A stretch of 64,000 nt of DNA from Cellvibrio sp. UBA7661 (GTDB lineage Bacteria; Pseudomonadota; Gammaproteobacteria; Pseudomonadales; Cellvibrionaceae): positions 355,795 through 419,794 of the forward strand of contig DLHT01000017.1 of assembly GCA_002483365.1 (NCBI GenBank). The letters run 5' to 3'. A program made the position numbers and the translations under genes. The notes beneath the pieces are model-generated. The model did not search any database. It was not told the origin of the DNA and was given only the letters and a program-made list of their open reading frames with translations. Below are positions 35,130 to 45,091 of the stretch, one piece after another; within the stretch, counting starts at the first letter, position 1; each line of letters starts with the position of its first letter.

Positions 35130-37799
35130 TTACCTTCCTCGAGAGTAAAGCTCTTTTAATTTGTACAGCTGCTCAAGCGCTTCACGCGGCGATAAATTAT
35201 CCGGATTGATTTTATGCAATGCCGCCAACGCCGGATTAGGCAAGCTATCAAACAAACCCGATTGCGCCGGTGATTCAACGGCGGGCGCATGTGCCGGATT
35301 ATTCAGCAGGGCATTTACCGTGGCATGTGCCACGATATCTACCGATTCCGTTGCGCTAGCCGAAATTGTGTTTGATTTAATGGAATGCGGATGCTCACCA
35401 TTTTCCAGCAAATGCAATTGCTGCTGTGCTTCCGCCAACACCTGCGCAGGAATGCCAGCCAATTTTGCAACTTGCAGCCCATAACTTTTGCTCGCGGGAC
35501 CTTCTTGCACTTTATGCAAAAACACAATGTTGTCTTTGTGTTCGGTTGCATTCAAATGCACGTTCGCAATTCCGGAAACTGTTTCAGGTAATGAAGTAAT
35601 TTCAAAATAGTGTGTGGCGAATAAGGTAAACGCACGCACTTTTTCAGCGAGATGTTTGGCGCAAGCCCAGGCGAGCGACAAACCATCAAAGGTACTGGTG
35701 CCGCGCCCGATTTCATCCATCAACACCAAGCTGCGCTCAGTCGCGTTGTGCAAAATGTTCGCGGTTTCAGTCATCTCCACCATAAAAGTCGAACGGCCAC
35801 CGGCCAAATCATCGGCTGAACCAATGCGGGTAAAAATCCGGTCAACAATACCAATCGTTGCTTGTTGCGCCGGAACAAAACTGCCAATGTGAGCAAGCAG
35901 TGTGATTAATGCCGCTTGCCGCATATAAGTGGATTTACCGCCCATATTCGGGCCGGTGATGATGAGCATATGGCGCTGCGGATTAAATTCCAGATCGTTC
36001 GGCACAAAGGGTGCGCTGGTCACTTGTTCAACCACCGGATGGCGGCCACCAACAATATGAATGCCCGCACGCAAGGATAATTCCGGCTTGCAAAAACCCA
36101 GTGCATCCGCACGCTCTGCCAACGTGGCAAGCACATCCAATTCAGCAACGGCCGCTGCAGAATCCTGCAATGGAATTAATTGCACATTCAAAATATCAAT
36201 CAGTTCTTCGTAGAGTGCTTTTTCACGCGCAAGTGCGCGGCTTTGTGCAGAGAGCGCTTTATCTTCAAATTCTTTTAATTCCGGTGTGATGTAGCGCTCG
36301 GCATTTTTTAATGTCTGGCGACGGATATAATCCGCCGGTGCTTTTTCCGACTGTGCCGAGGTCAATTCAATAAAATAACCGTGCACGCGGTTGTAACCAA
36401 CTTTTAAGGTTGGAATGCCGGTGCGCTCGCGCTCGCGTGTTTCCAAATCCAACAAATATTGCCCAGCGTTAGTGCTAATGTTGCGCAGCTCATCCAATTC
36501 AGCATCGTAACCTTCCGCAATTACACCACCATCGCGGATCACCACCGGCGGGTTTTCAATAATTGCGCGCGATAACAATTCCACCAAATCGGGAAAGGTG
36601 GAAATTTGCTGCGCGAGATTTTTTAATTGCGGCGATTTTTTTTGCGCAAGTTCATTTTGCAATTCCGGATAAGTACCAATCGACATCAGCAAACGCGATA
36701 AATCGCGCGGGCGCGCGGAGCGCAATGCCAAGCGACCAAGAATGCGTTCCATATCGCCTACACGTTTTAAAATGCCGTTGAAAATTTCAAACGCATAATT
36801 GTGCTGCAATTCAGCAATCGCATCTTGCCTGCCAGTTAATAAATCCAAATCGCGCAACGGGCGGTTCAACCAGCGGCGCAACAAGCGGCTGCCCATACTG
36901 GTCGCGGCGCGATTCAACACCGAAAATAAAGTGTGCTCATCGCCGCCGGTCAGGTTGATATCCAGTTCCAGATTACGGCGTGTTGCTGCATCCATAATCA
37001 CCGCTTCATCGCGGTTTTCATGCGCAAGGCTGCGCACATGAGGCAGGGCGGTGCGCTGGGTTTCGCGTGCGTAACTTAATAAACAACCGGCAGCACAAAT
37101 TGCCGCCTTTAAATGGTCGCAACCAAAACCGGCTAAATCTTTCGTTGCGAATTGTTGAATCAACAAACGCTCGGCGGTTTCCAAATCAAATTCCCAAGGG
37201 CCACGGCGGCGCAAACCTTTGCGATTCTCGACTAATGCCTGTGTGGTGATGTGATCGCTAATTAATAATTCCGCAGGGCTTAATCGCTGTAATTCGCCCA
37301 GCGCCGCCTCCAAGCCTTCCACTTCCAGCACCAGAAAGCGGCCGCTCGCCATATCCAGCGATGCAATCCCAAATGTCTCACCCGCCTGATGCAATGCCAC
37401 CAACAAATTATCACGGCGTGAATCCAGCAGCGCCTCATCGCTCACCGTACCCGGCGTGACAATGCGCACCACCTTGCGCTCAACCGGCCCTTTGCTTGTT
37501 GCAGGGTCACCAATCTGTTCGCACACCGCGACCGAAACGCCTTCTTTCACTAATTTGGCGAGGTAGCCGTCGGCCGAATGAAAGGGGATTCCCGCCATCG
37601 GAATCGGCTCGCCATTCGACTTGCCGCGTGCAGTCAAGGTGATGTCCAGAATCTCCGAGGCGCGCTTGGCATCATCAAAAAACAGCTCGTAAAAATCCCC
37701 CATGCGATAAAACACCATCTCGTCTTTATGCTGGGCTTTAATGCGCAGGTACTGCTGCATCATCGGTGTGTGCTGGTCTGTTGGTTCAATCGTATTCAT
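35130..37799 (-). CDS. mutS: DNA mismatch repair protein MutS
   Basis: An 889-residue MutS. It binds mismatches as a dimer and recruits MutL. The mismatch-reading F36-x-E38 (GDFYEL) is in domain I. The Walker A motif GPNMGGKST is at 616-624, the DEIGRGTSTFDG Walker B region and the ATHYFE loop follow, and the C-terminus has the short dimerisation segment. Length is slightly above E. coli MutS (853). The gene stands alone, with fdxA downstream on the same strand. Confidence 0.97.
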   Translation of the reverse strand: MNTIEPTDQHTPMMQQYLRIKAQHKDEMVFYRMGDFYELFFDDAKRASEILDITLTARGKSNGEPIPMAGIPFHSADGYLAKLVKEGVSVAVCEQIGDPATSKGPVERKVVRIVTPGTVSDEALLDSRRDNLLVALHQAGETFGIASLDMASGRFLVLEVEGLEAALGELQRLSPAELLISDHITTQALVENRKGLRRRGPWEFDLETAERLLIQQFATKDLAGFGCDHLKAAICAAGCLLSYARETQRTALPHVRSLAHENRDEAVIMDAATRRNLELDINLTGGDEHTLFSVLNRAATSMGSRLLRRWLNRPLRDLDLLTGRQDAIAELQHNYAFEIFNGILKRVGDMERILGRLALRSARPRDLSRLLMSIGTYPELQNELAQKKSPQLKNLAQQISTFPDLVELLSRAIIENPPVVIRDGGVIAEGYDAELDELRNISTNAGQYLLDLETRERERTGIPTLKVGYNRVHGYFIELTSAQSEKAPADYIRRQTLKNAERYITPELKEFEDKALSAQSRALAREKALYEELIDILNVQLIPLQDSAAAVAELDVLATLAERADALGFCKPELSLRAGIHIVGGRHPVVEQVTSAPFVPNDLEFNPQRHMLIITGPNMGGKSTYMRQAALITLLAHIGSFVPAQQATIGIVDRIFTRIGSADDLAGGRSTFMVEMTETANILHNATERSLVLMDEIGRGTSTFDGLSLAWACAKHLAEKVRAFTLFATHYFEITSLPETVSGIANVHLNATEHKDNIVFLHKVQEGPASKSYGLQVAKLAGIPAQVLAEAQQQLHLLENGEHPHSIKSNTISASATESVDIVAHATVNALLNNPAHAPAVESPAQSGLFDSLPNPALAALHKINPDNLSPREALEQLYKLKELYSRGR

Positions 37800-38118
37800 T
37801 GCGATGGATTTCTTGTAATCAATTGATTTTTAAATGTTTTTTTGATTCCGCAAAGGCCGGTGGCGCGAGCCTTTCTATGGCCTGCAGTGCGATGGCGGGC
37901 ATTATCCCATAGTCTGGCTGGTAGCGGAGTACCTTAAGTACCGGCACTTATGTAGTCAGAGATTTATCAGCCAGAAGCCTATTGGTTGTGGGCTCATGTT
38001 TTTTGGGTGTGTGTGGATTGATGCATGTCAATAACTTTCATTATGGAAAGAGTATTCTGATGAAATCCTCATCATCAAGACTCTGCGTTGGAGTCGCTGA
38101 ATAAATCAAGGTTGTCTC
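37800..38118. other. Divergent intergenic region between mutS and hemN
   Basis: About 320 bases. The hemN half contains the FNR/ANR-dependent promoter described separately. In the mutS half I see no confident promoter. No gene is visible. Confidence 0.5.
38018..38058 (+). promoter_or_regulatory. FNR/ANR-dependent promoter of hemN
   Basis: TTGAT-GCAT-GTCAA (38018-38031) matches the FNR/ANR consensus TTGAT-N4-ATCAA at 9 of 10 positions. A -10 TATTCT (38053-38058) lies so that the box is centred at about -41.5, the class II position. Confidence 0.8.
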
Positions 38119-39510
38119 ATGCAATACTTCCAAGCGCCACTTGAATGGAATTCGGATCTCATCAGGCAATACGATTTAACCGGGCCGCGCTATACCTCAT
38201 ATCCTACCGCCCCACAATTTTGCGAAAGCTTTTCCAGTACCAGTTTTACAGCAGCAGTGGATCGGAGTAATGCAAGTGGTAGGCCGCTTTCTCTTTATTT
38301 TCATATTCCCTTCTGCGACACCCTTTGTTTTTATTGTGGCTGCAATAAAGTTGTTACTAACAATAAGGGGCGTGCGCAACCCTATCTGGAGCAGATGGTG
38401 CGCGAGATGGCCATGCAGGCAGACATGTTTGATACCTCACGGCCAGTGACCCAATTGCATTGGGGTGGAGGCACTCCTACATTTATCAGCGATGATGAAA
38501 TGTCCTGGCTAATGGCCGCAACACGCAACTACTTTAATTTGCGCGATGATGATAGCGGGGAATATTCGATAGAGATTCATCCAGGGCGAGTATCTGCAAA
38601 CACTATGGCGCACTTGCGTAAGCTTGGATTTAATCGGGTCAGTATGGGTGTGCAAGATTTTGACCCCAAAGTTCAAAAAGCAGTTAATCGCTATAACAGT
38701 GTTGATGAGGTTGGTGCGTTAGTAAAGGCGCTACGCCAACAAGCGTACCACTCGATTAGCATGGATTTGATTTATGGATTGCCCATGCAATCAATGAGTA
38801 GTGTCAGTGAAACATTAAATAGGGTGATTGAACTGTCGCCAGATCGTTTATCACTTTTTAATTACGCGCACATGCCACATCTATTCAAAAGTCAGGCGTT
38901 GATCCATGAAAAAGATCTACCTTCGGCACAGCAAAAATTGGATCTTTTGCATATGGCGATAGAGCGTTTGCAAAACGCCGGGTATATCTATATTGGAATG
39001 GATCATTTTGCCAAGCCTGATGATAGCTTGGTGAAAGCGCAGCAAGAGGGAAATTTACAGCGTAATTTTCAAGGATACTCTACACATGGTGAGTGTGATT
39101 TGCTGTCGTTTGGTGTTTCGGCGATTAGCGCATTTGGGGGTATTTATTTACAAAATGCGAAAAAAGTTGAGGATTATCAAATAATCGTTGCATCTGGTTT
39201 AATCCCTTTTGTTAAAGGCATTAAATTAAGTGACGAGGATTTGCTGAGGCAATTTGTGATTAATCAGTTAATTTGCCATTTTAAATTGGGTTTTTCAGAA
39301 GTTGACCGGCTGTTTGGTATCAATACCCGCAATCACTTTTCACAGGAGCTGGCGCAATTAAAACCTATGGTTGATGATGGCTTATTGGTAGTTAATGAAG
39401 AGGGAATCGAGGTGCTTAATGCGGGGCGTTTATTGATTCGCCGGATTTGCATGGTGTTTGATGAATATCTCAATAACTCTTCAACTATTCGTTACTCAAA
39501 AGTAATTTAA
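38119..39510 (+). CDS. hemN: Oxygen-independent coproporphyrinogen III oxidase HemN
   Basis: A 463-residue radical SAM enzyme that decarboxylates coproporphyrinogen III to protoporphyrinogen IX without oxygen, supplying heme in anaerobic growth. The cluster motif C66-x3-C70-x2-C73 followed by C75 (FCDTLCFYCGC), the N-terminal YTSYPTA, WGGGTPTF and the GLPMQS segment are all family features. The length matches E. coli HemN. An FNR/ANR box in class II position precedes it, so it should be induced by oxygen limitation together with the nitrate respiration genes downstream. Confidence 0.96.
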   Translation: MQYFQAPLEWNSDLIRQYDLTGPRYTSYPTAPQFCESFSSTSFTAAVDRSNASGRPLSLYFHIPFCDTLCFYCGCNKVVTNNKGRAQPYLEQMVREMAMQADMFDTSRPVTQLHWGGGTPTFISDDEMSWLMAATRNYFNLRDDDSGEYSIEIHPGRVSANTMAHLRKLGFNRVSMGVQDFDPKVQKAVNRYNSVDEVGALVKALRQQAYHSISMDLIYGLPMQSMSSVSETLNRVIELSPDRLSLFNYAHMPHLFKSQALIHEKDLPSAQQKLDLLHMAIERLQNAGYIYIGMDHFAKPDDSLVKAQQEGNLQRNFQGYSTHGECDLLSFGVSAISAFGGIYLQNAKKVEDYQIIVASGLIPFVKGIKLSDEDLLRQFVINQLICHFKLGFSEVDRLFGINTRNHFSQELAQLKPMVDDGLLVVNEEGIEVLNAGRLLIRRICMVFDEYLNNSSTIRYSKVI

Positions 39511-39617
39511 AAAATATTTAAAAATTTTAGAAAATAATAGTCATCTAATAAGTTTACGTAAGCAGATAAAAACCCCGCCCGAAATCCACGTAAAAATTGC
39601 AACCCGTTAACAAGACA

Positions 39618-39646
39618 ATAAAAAGGGCAGTGCTGATGCAACTGCC
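39618..39646 (-). terminator. Rho-independent terminator of narK
   Basis: On the minus strand GGCAGT ... ACTGCC is followed by CTTTTTA. Confidence 0.7.
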
Positions 39647-39686
39647 TATAAAAATAGGTGCGATGAAAATAAACCTGTGATTTCAA

Positions 39687-41303
39687 TTATGGATTGTAAA
39701 ATTCGCCCTGTTTACGCAAATAAAACCACCAATTGAGCAGTACACATACTACGTAGAACACTGCAAAACCTAACATGGCATATTCTGGTGTTGCGGCTTT
39801 AATCTGTTCACCAAATACTTGTGGAATATAAAACGCTCCATAACCTGCGACCGCTGAGCTCCAGCCCAGTGCCGGGCCAGCTTGTTCTTTGGGGAAAATA
39901 TTCGCAATGGAACAAAAGGTAGAACCGTTACCCATTCCACTGGCGGCAAATAATCCTAAAAACACCAGAAAGAAGGGAACAAAATATTGTTCCGGGTTTG
40001 CAGATTGATACGCAAGCCGCATGTAGTAAGCAGCTACTATGGAAAGGATAACCATTGTGATAGCACACATTTGGGTTACTAACGCACCGCCAAATTTGTC
40101 TGATACCCAGCCCCCTACTGGGCGAATCAGCGCACCAATAAATGGCGCTATCCATGCATAAGTGAGCGCGCTGGGGCCGTTGGGGTTAACAGTGTTATGC
40201 GTCATCACACCGTCTACTTCCAGATGACTAAAACCAAAAATGACCTGAATAGATAAAGGGAACGCGGCCGAGAAACCGATAAATGAACCAAAGGTCATGA
40301 CATACAAAATGCTCATTACCCACGTGTGTTTGTTATTAAAAATTTTATACTGGCGATCAAGGCTGGTGCGAATTGTACCGGGCAGTACTTTCAGTAACAT
40401 CACTGTAGTAAACAGCACCAGCACTAACACAAGTTCTTTAGGGATGCCAAAGCCGGAGCCGTTGACACCGGCAGGCATTATTAACCAAAGTCCGACAGCT
40501 GAAGTGATAAAGCCAATGCAGAGCATTGCAATGATTATCGAAAATGAACGCAATGCGCCGCCCTTTAAATTAGGCGTAACTTCGACGGTATTAATATTGT
40601 TCATACCAAACCAAATCGCAAACGAAAGCGGGATTAACAATAACAACCATATAAATCCGGCATTTTGAATCCAGGTTTCACTACCTGCGGGTATGGAGCC
40701 GATTAACGTGCCGCTCGCAGATTGTAAAATCATCGGCTCACCACCCCAGCTTCCAAAAGCGGCAAAGGTCATAAATAAAGGAACTAATATTTGCATGGTG
40801 GTAACACCAAAATTACCAAGACCAGCATTTAGCCCCAATGCTAAACCCTGTTGTTTGCGTGGATAAAAAAAACTGATATTAGACATGGATGCTGCAAAAT
40901 TACCGCCACCAATACCTGATAGCAGAGCCATCAATTGAAAAATCCAAAAAGGCGTGTGTTGATCTTGTAATGCTATGCCCGTACCAATGGCCGGCAACAT
41001 CAGTAAGCTGGTGGTTAAAAAAATGGTGTAGCGGCCACCGCATAAGCGAATAAAAAAGCTGGATGGAATACGCAGTGTTGCACCGGTTAATCCGGCAATC
41101 GCGGTCAGGCTGAAGAGATCTGCGGCTTGATAAGGGAAACCCAAATTCAACATTTGTACAGTGATAATGCTCCACTGCATCCACACCGCAAAACCACAGA
41201 GCAAACTGGGAATAGAAATCCATAAATTGCGATTGGCAATACGTTTACCTTGTGCGTCCCAAAATGTTTGCTGCTCCGGTTCCCATTGTTGTAGGTCTGC
41301 CAT
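39687..41303 (-). CDS. narK: Nitrate/nitrite transporter NarK, antiporter type
   Basis: A 538-residue MFS transporter. The N-terminus (W-x-P-E ... FWDAQGKRIANRNLWISIPSLL) closely follows E. coli NarK, the nitrate/nitrite exchanger. The nitrate signature GGNFAASMSNISFFYPRKQQGLALGLNAGLGNFG-type segment contains the NarK motif G-x-G-x-N-F-A-x-S. The second signature lies near GMGNGSTFCSIANIFP. It is about 75 residues longer than E. coli NarK, with an extra hydrophobic stretch in the middle. A NarL-type site lies in the divergent gap shared with the narL-like gene. Confidence 0.93.
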   Translation of the reverse strand: MADLQQWEPEQQTFWDAQGKRIANRNLWISIPSLLCGFAVWMQWSIITVQMLNLGFPYQAADLFSLTAIAGLTGATLRIPSSFFIRLCGGRYTIFLTTSLLMLPAIGTGIALQDQHTPFWIFQLMALLSGIGGGNFAASMSNISFFYPRKQQGLALGLNAGLGNFGVTTMQILVPLFMTFAAFGSWGGEPMILQSASGTLIGSIPAGSETWIQNAGFIWLLLLIPLSFAIWFGMNNINTVEVTPNLKGGALRSFSIIIAMLCIGFITSAVGLWLIMPAGVNGSGFGIPKELVLVLVLFTTVMLLKVLPGTIRTSLDRQYKIFNNKHTWVMSILYVMTFGSFIGFSAAFPLSIQVIFGFSHLEVDGVMTHNTVNPNGPSALTYAWIAPFIGALIRPVGGWVSDKFGGALVTQMCAITMVILSIVAAYYMRLAYQSANPEQYFVPFFLVFLGLFAASGMGNGSTFCSIANIFPKEQAGPALGWSSAVAGYGAFYIPQVFGEQIKAATPEYAMLGFAVFYVVCVLLNWWFYLRKQGEFYNP

Positions 41304-41447
41304 GTGTCACCCTCTAAAAAGTGGTATCAGTTCAGGCTTTACTATGGCGTTGTTCGGGCAAGTACACTATTCGTCCTCAGTATTAAATTGAGAGGGGATT
41401 AGGAGTTATGGTATCTACCCCATTAGAGTAGGCATTATTAAACCTGC

Positions 41448-41463
41448 TACCCATAAATAGGCA
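41448..41463. promoter_or_regulatory. NarL-type 7-2-7 site between narK and narL
   Basis: TACCCAT-AA-ATAGGCA: two inverted NarL heptamers (consensus TACYYMT) spaced by 2 bases; the right arm is imperfect (GCA instead of GTA). It is in position to regulate narK, the narL-like gene, or both. Confidence 0.6.
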
Positions 41464-41533
41464 TTTACTGCCTTTTGGGGCACACAAACAGGTAAACTGG
41501 AAATTAATCAGTAATCCATAAGAGGAGGTCGGT

Positions 41534-42178
41534 GTGACTGAAAATGCCGCAACTATTATGTTGGTGGATGACCATCCACTTTTGCGCAAAGGTTTGCGTC
41601 AATTACTAACAATGTCAGGTGACATGGAGGTTGTTGCTGAAGCGGGCAATGGTAAAGATGCTATTGCGATGGCAGTTGAATTAGATCCTGATTTAATTTT
41701 ATTGGATTTAAATATGCAAGGTATGGATGGCCTTGAAACACTGCGCCGTTTGCGCGATGAAGGTGTTACTTCGCGCATTGTGATGTTAACGGTATCCGAT
41801 GCCGACGAAGACGTGCTCAGTGCAATTTCTGCAGGAGCCGATGGTTATTTGTTAAAAGATATGGAGCCCGAAGAAATGTTGGTGCAGGTAGATCGCGCCT
41901 TATCGGGAAAAATGGTGTTAAGTGAAGCGGTGACACAAGCGCTGGCGACAGCGATTCGAAATCCCGCCAGTAAAGCGGCAGTGGGGAGCGATAGTCTGAC
42001 CCAACGGGAATTGGAAATACTTAAATTAATTGCCAAGGGTTTAAGCAATAAATTAATCGCGCGCGAGTTGGATATTTCAGATGGCACAGTCAAGGTTCAT
42101 GTTAAACATCTGCTTAAAAAACTCAATTTGCGTTCGCGTGTTGAGGCAGCAGTATGGATGATTAACCAACAACATTAA
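41534..42178 (+). CDS. narL: NarL/NarP-type response regulator
   Basis: A 214-residue two-component regulator. The receiver domain has D12-D13, phospho-acceptor D58 (LILLDLN), the T in MLTVSD and K in LLKDM. The C-terminal LuxR-type helix-turn-helix has LTQRELEILKLIAKGLSNKLIARELDISDGTVKVH-type features. It starts at GTG with GAGGAGG 6 bases upstream. The NarL-type sites found in four gaps of this region are its likely targets. No NarX/NarQ sensor kinase gene is in the window, so the partner must be elsewhere. It is followed by moeA 18 bases downstream. Confidence 0.92.
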   Translation: MTENAATIMLVDDHPLLRKGLRQLLTMSGDMEVVAEAGNGKDAIAMAVELDPDLILLDLNMQGMDGLETLRRLRDEGVTSRIVMLTVSDADEDVLSAISAGADGYLLKDMEPEEMLVQVDRALSGKMVLSEAVTQALATAIRNPASKAAVGSDSLTQRELEILKLIAKGLSNKLIARELDISDGTVKVHVKHLLKKLNLRSRVEAAVWMINQQH

Positions 42179-42196
42179 TGATGTGGAGACCATCCT

Positions 42197-43444
42197 ATGG
42201 ATTGCTGCTCACAGCCGGGTTTATTGCCACTTGAAGATGCCTTGGTGCGTATGCGCCAACAATTATTGCCCGTGCAGGGCACTGAGAGCGTTCCATTAGC
42301 ACAGGCACTGGATCGCGTTTTGGCGAGTGGGATATTGGCAAGTATCAATGTACCGGCGAGTGACAATTCTGCGATGGATGGTTACGCGCTGCGTAGTATT
42401 GATGTGCAATCCGGTTTAAATACATTTGAAGTGATTGGTGAATCGCTAGCGGGGCATCCGTTTAACGTTACGGGTGACATTCAACATTTGTCTGTGGGCC
42501 AAGCGGTGCGAATCATGACTGGTGCGATGATTCCCGCGGGTGCTGATGCAGTAGTGATGCAAGAAAATATCCAGCGTATTGGTAATCACATTCATATAAA
42601 AAAAACGGTTGTGTGCAACGACAATATTCGTCGTGCCGGTGAAGACATACGGCAGGGCAGTGAGGTGCTTGTAAAAGGCCATCGCATCAATGCATTGGAT
42701 ATAGGCCTACTGGCCTCTCTTGGTATTACGCAGGTTAATGTCGTGCGCAAATTGCGTGTGGCGATTTTATCCACTGGCGATGAATTATTAATGCCGGGTG
42801 TGACACACAGCGTTGGCAAAATTTACGATAGTAACCGCCCGCTCTTATTGGCACTTTTGCAGCGGTTGGCGGTAGATATAAAAGACATCGGCATAGTTGC
42901 GGATGAACCTGTTTTATTGCGTGATGCATTTACCACAGCGGCAGACTGGGCTGATGTTGTTATCTCAACCGGTGGTGTATCGGTAGGTGATGCGGATTAC
43001 ACCAGAACAGTGCTGGCTGAAATTGGAAAAATTGATTTTTGGAAAATAGCAATCAAACCAGGAAAGCCCTTTGCATTTGGCAAACTCGGCAAGGGTTGGT
43101 TTTTTGGTTTGCCGGGTAATCCGGTTGCCACAGCCGTGACTTATCATCAGTTGGTTGTCCCTGCACTTCGTTATCTATCGGGTGAAGTAGAAACTACAGC
43201 AATTCATATCACTGCTATTGCAGGGCAACGCTTTAAAAAGCATCCGGGACGCATGGATTTTCAGCGAGGCATTTTGCGCAATGTGCAAGGTGTTAATCAG
43301 GTGGGGAGTGCGGGATCACAAAGTTCCGGCGTGCTCAGTGGCATGGCGAATGCCAATTGCTATGTGTGCCTGGAAGAGGCGCGAACTTCTGTTGATCAAG
43401 GTGAAGTGGTTAATGTTATTCCTTTTGATCGATTCATCAGTTAA
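42197..43444 (+). CDS. moeA: Molybdopterin molybdenumtransferase MoeA
   Basis: A 415-residue MoeA, which inserts molybdate into adenylated molybdopterin in the last step of Moco synthesis, needed for nitrate reductase. Motifs include NVPASDNSAMDGYA, RIMTGAMIPAGADAVVMQE, RRAGEDI, STGDEL, KIYDSN and PGNPVA. GGAG lies before the ATG. It is likely co-transcribed with the upstream narL-type regulator. Convergent with the VCBS-repeat gene. Confidence 0.95.
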   Translation: MDCCSQPGLLPLEDALVRMRQQLLPVQGTESVPLAQALDRVLASGILASINVPASDNSAMDGYALRSIDVQSGLNTFEVIGESLAGHPFNVTGDIQHLSVGQAVRIMTGAMIPAGADAVVMQENIQRIGNHIHIKKTVVCNDNIRRAGEDIRQGSEVLVKGHRINALDIGLLASLGITQVNVVRKLRVAILSTGDELLMPGVTHSVGKIYDSNRPLLLALLQRLAVDIKDIGIVADEPVLLRDAFTTAADWADVVISTGGVSVGDADYTRTVLAEIGKIDFWKIAIKPGKPFAFGKLGKGWFFGLPGNPVATAVTYHQLVVPALRYLSGEVETTAIHITAIAGQRFKKHPGRMDFQRGILRNVQGVNQVGSAGSQSSGVLSGMANANCYVCLEEARTSVDQGEVVNVIPFDRFIS

Positions 43445-43507
43445 GGCGACTATTAAAAACTACGCTTCCATCATTTTAATTGGTCGCCATAAATCCATGC
43501 ATACTGT

Positions 43508-45013
43508 CTAGTGAATGCCCATGTTTTCTAAAATCACGATGCGTGGTTCGGGCGTTGAATTACCGGGTTTACTTTTATCGTTTTCATCCTTGGGTTTAAA
43601 TAAAAGATCTAATCTGAGGCTACCGGCGACAATATCCAAATAACCGTCGCCGGTTACATCGGCTAATTCAAACGTAGCAATGCTGGCGGGTTTGGCGGTC
43701 AGATCATGCTGCACAAAGTTTTGCTTTCCATCATTCTCAAACCACACCATGCTTTGCCGTTTTGGATCATTCCAATCATTCATAAAGCTGCTGGCAACGA
43801 CATCCAAATCCCCATCTTTATCCATATCTCCGGCTAGCGCCAGGGCTGCTCCATAAAAGCGGCCGATATCGTGAAACCTAAATTGATCGTTATTCAGGTT
43901 TTCTAACCATTGAACACCATGGTATGGCTTTAAATCTTGTTGGGTGTCATACGCATCGCCGTTGGTAAACAACACATCAAGATCGCCATCTTGATCCAGA
44001 TCGACCAAGCGCATACTGGTGGAGCCAAACATGGGGTGAGGCCCACGTGCGATTACCTTGTGAGTAAATTGTTTGTTGCCCTGGTTAATAAACACCATAA
44101 ACAATTCATGTTCCTGGGAAATAAGGCTAATAAAATCCATATGCCCATCATTGTTCATATCCCAGGGAGTTATGTTGAGCGCGCCGGTAACGTCTAACAG
44201 GGAGTGTTTTACATAATTGTTTTTGCCCTGATTTTCCATCCAGAATATTTCACCGCTATCGCCTCCACCAAAGGCAGCTACAGCAATATCCAAATCATTG
44301 TCACCATCTATATCAATGGCTCTGGTCTCTGCAATTCGACCTATGCCATCCATAAGCTTTTCTTTGGAGAAAGTGTTTCCATTCTGGTTGCGCAATAAAA
44401 AAATATTTCCGACTTTTTTATCGGTATAGGGCAGAACGCCAATATCACCAATAACAACATCTTTATCAGCGTCGCCATCGTAATCCATTACGTCGGCATA
44501 AACTGACGCACCGATATCTGCAATTTTTTTCTCACGCCAGGTTTTGTTATCTTTTGAAAGGAGGAATACTGCATTGTTGCCCATATCACTTACTATGAAA
44601 TTTGTTTTTTTGTTGCCTTCAATGGTCGCCAGTTTTATGTTGGTGATAAGCGGTAACTCCTGTTTTGCTCCAACAATGTGCTGTTTGAAAGTTAATTTTT
44701 GATGTGTCTGGTTGTACGGCAACCTAGGCAAGGTTTCAGGTGAGCTACCATAATAGAATGCAGTAATATCTCGCGTTTGGTTTTCATCTATCATGGGTTT
44801 ACCGAATTTTTTTAACGCAAGCTCATTCATTGTCTTGATAATTCTTGGCCAACTTGCTTTAGGCGCAACACTAGGGCTTGGCATTGAATGACATAGGCCG
44901 CAATAGTCATTCGCCATCTTGACTATTCGATCAACCTTTTCGTCTGCTAACGTGTTTTGGCTTGATACTAGTATTAATGAAAAAAGAAGATAACTGGTGG
45001 TCTTTAGAGTCAT
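43508..45013 (-). CDS. Secreted VCBS/FG-GAP repeat protein with a CxxCH heme motif
   Basis: A 501-residue exported protein (signal peptide about 1-23, ending NTLA). It has one cytochrome-c-type CxxCH at 38-42 (YCGLCHSM), near the N-terminus, with a Met soon after. A series of calcium-binding-like FG-GAP/VCBS repeats follows: DYDGDADKDVVIGD, DIDGDNDLDIAVA, DMNNDGHMDFIS, DLDQDGDLDVLFT, DMDKDGDLDVVAS and DVTGDGYLDIVAG. This predicts a beta-propeller fused to a small cytochrome domain. It sits in the Moco cluster, 78 bases after moaE on the same strand. I know of no function linking it to molybdenum cofactor. Confidence 0.8.
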   Translation of the reverse strand: MTLKTTSYLLFSLILVSSQNTLADEKVDRIVKMANDYCGLCHSMPSPSVAPKASWPRIIKTMNELALKKFGKPMIDENQTRDITAFYYGSSPETLPRLPYNQTHQKLTFKQHIVGAKQELPLITNIKLATIEGNKKTNFIVSDMGNNAVFLLSKDNKTWREKKIADIGASVYADVMDYDGDADKDVVIGDIGVLPYTDKKVGNIFLLRNQNGNTFSKEKLMDGIGRIAETRAIDIDGDNDLDIAVAAFGGGDSGEIFWMENQGKNNYVKHSLLDVTGALNITPWDMNNDGHMDFISLISQEHELFMVFINQGNKQFTHKVIARGPHPMFGSTSMRLVDLDQDGDLDVLFTNGDAYDTQQDLKPYHGVQWLENLNNDQFRFHDIGRFYGAALALAGDMDKDGDLDVVASSFMNDWNDPKRQSMVWFENDGKQNFVQHDLTAKPASIATFELADVTGDGYLDIVAGSLRLDLLFKPKDENDKSKPGNSTPEPRIVILENMGIH

Positions 45014-45091
45014 AATTTTATGGTGCTTATAATGATGTATGTATTAAAAAGGGTTCGGCGCTAGTGAAATGAATGTAATAAATTGATCGTT

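Noticed and set aside
41419..41433. Second NarL pair near 41419 (TACCCCATTAGAGTA)
   Set aside because: The arms are spaced one base too short for the 7-2-7 form (15 instead of 16 bases).
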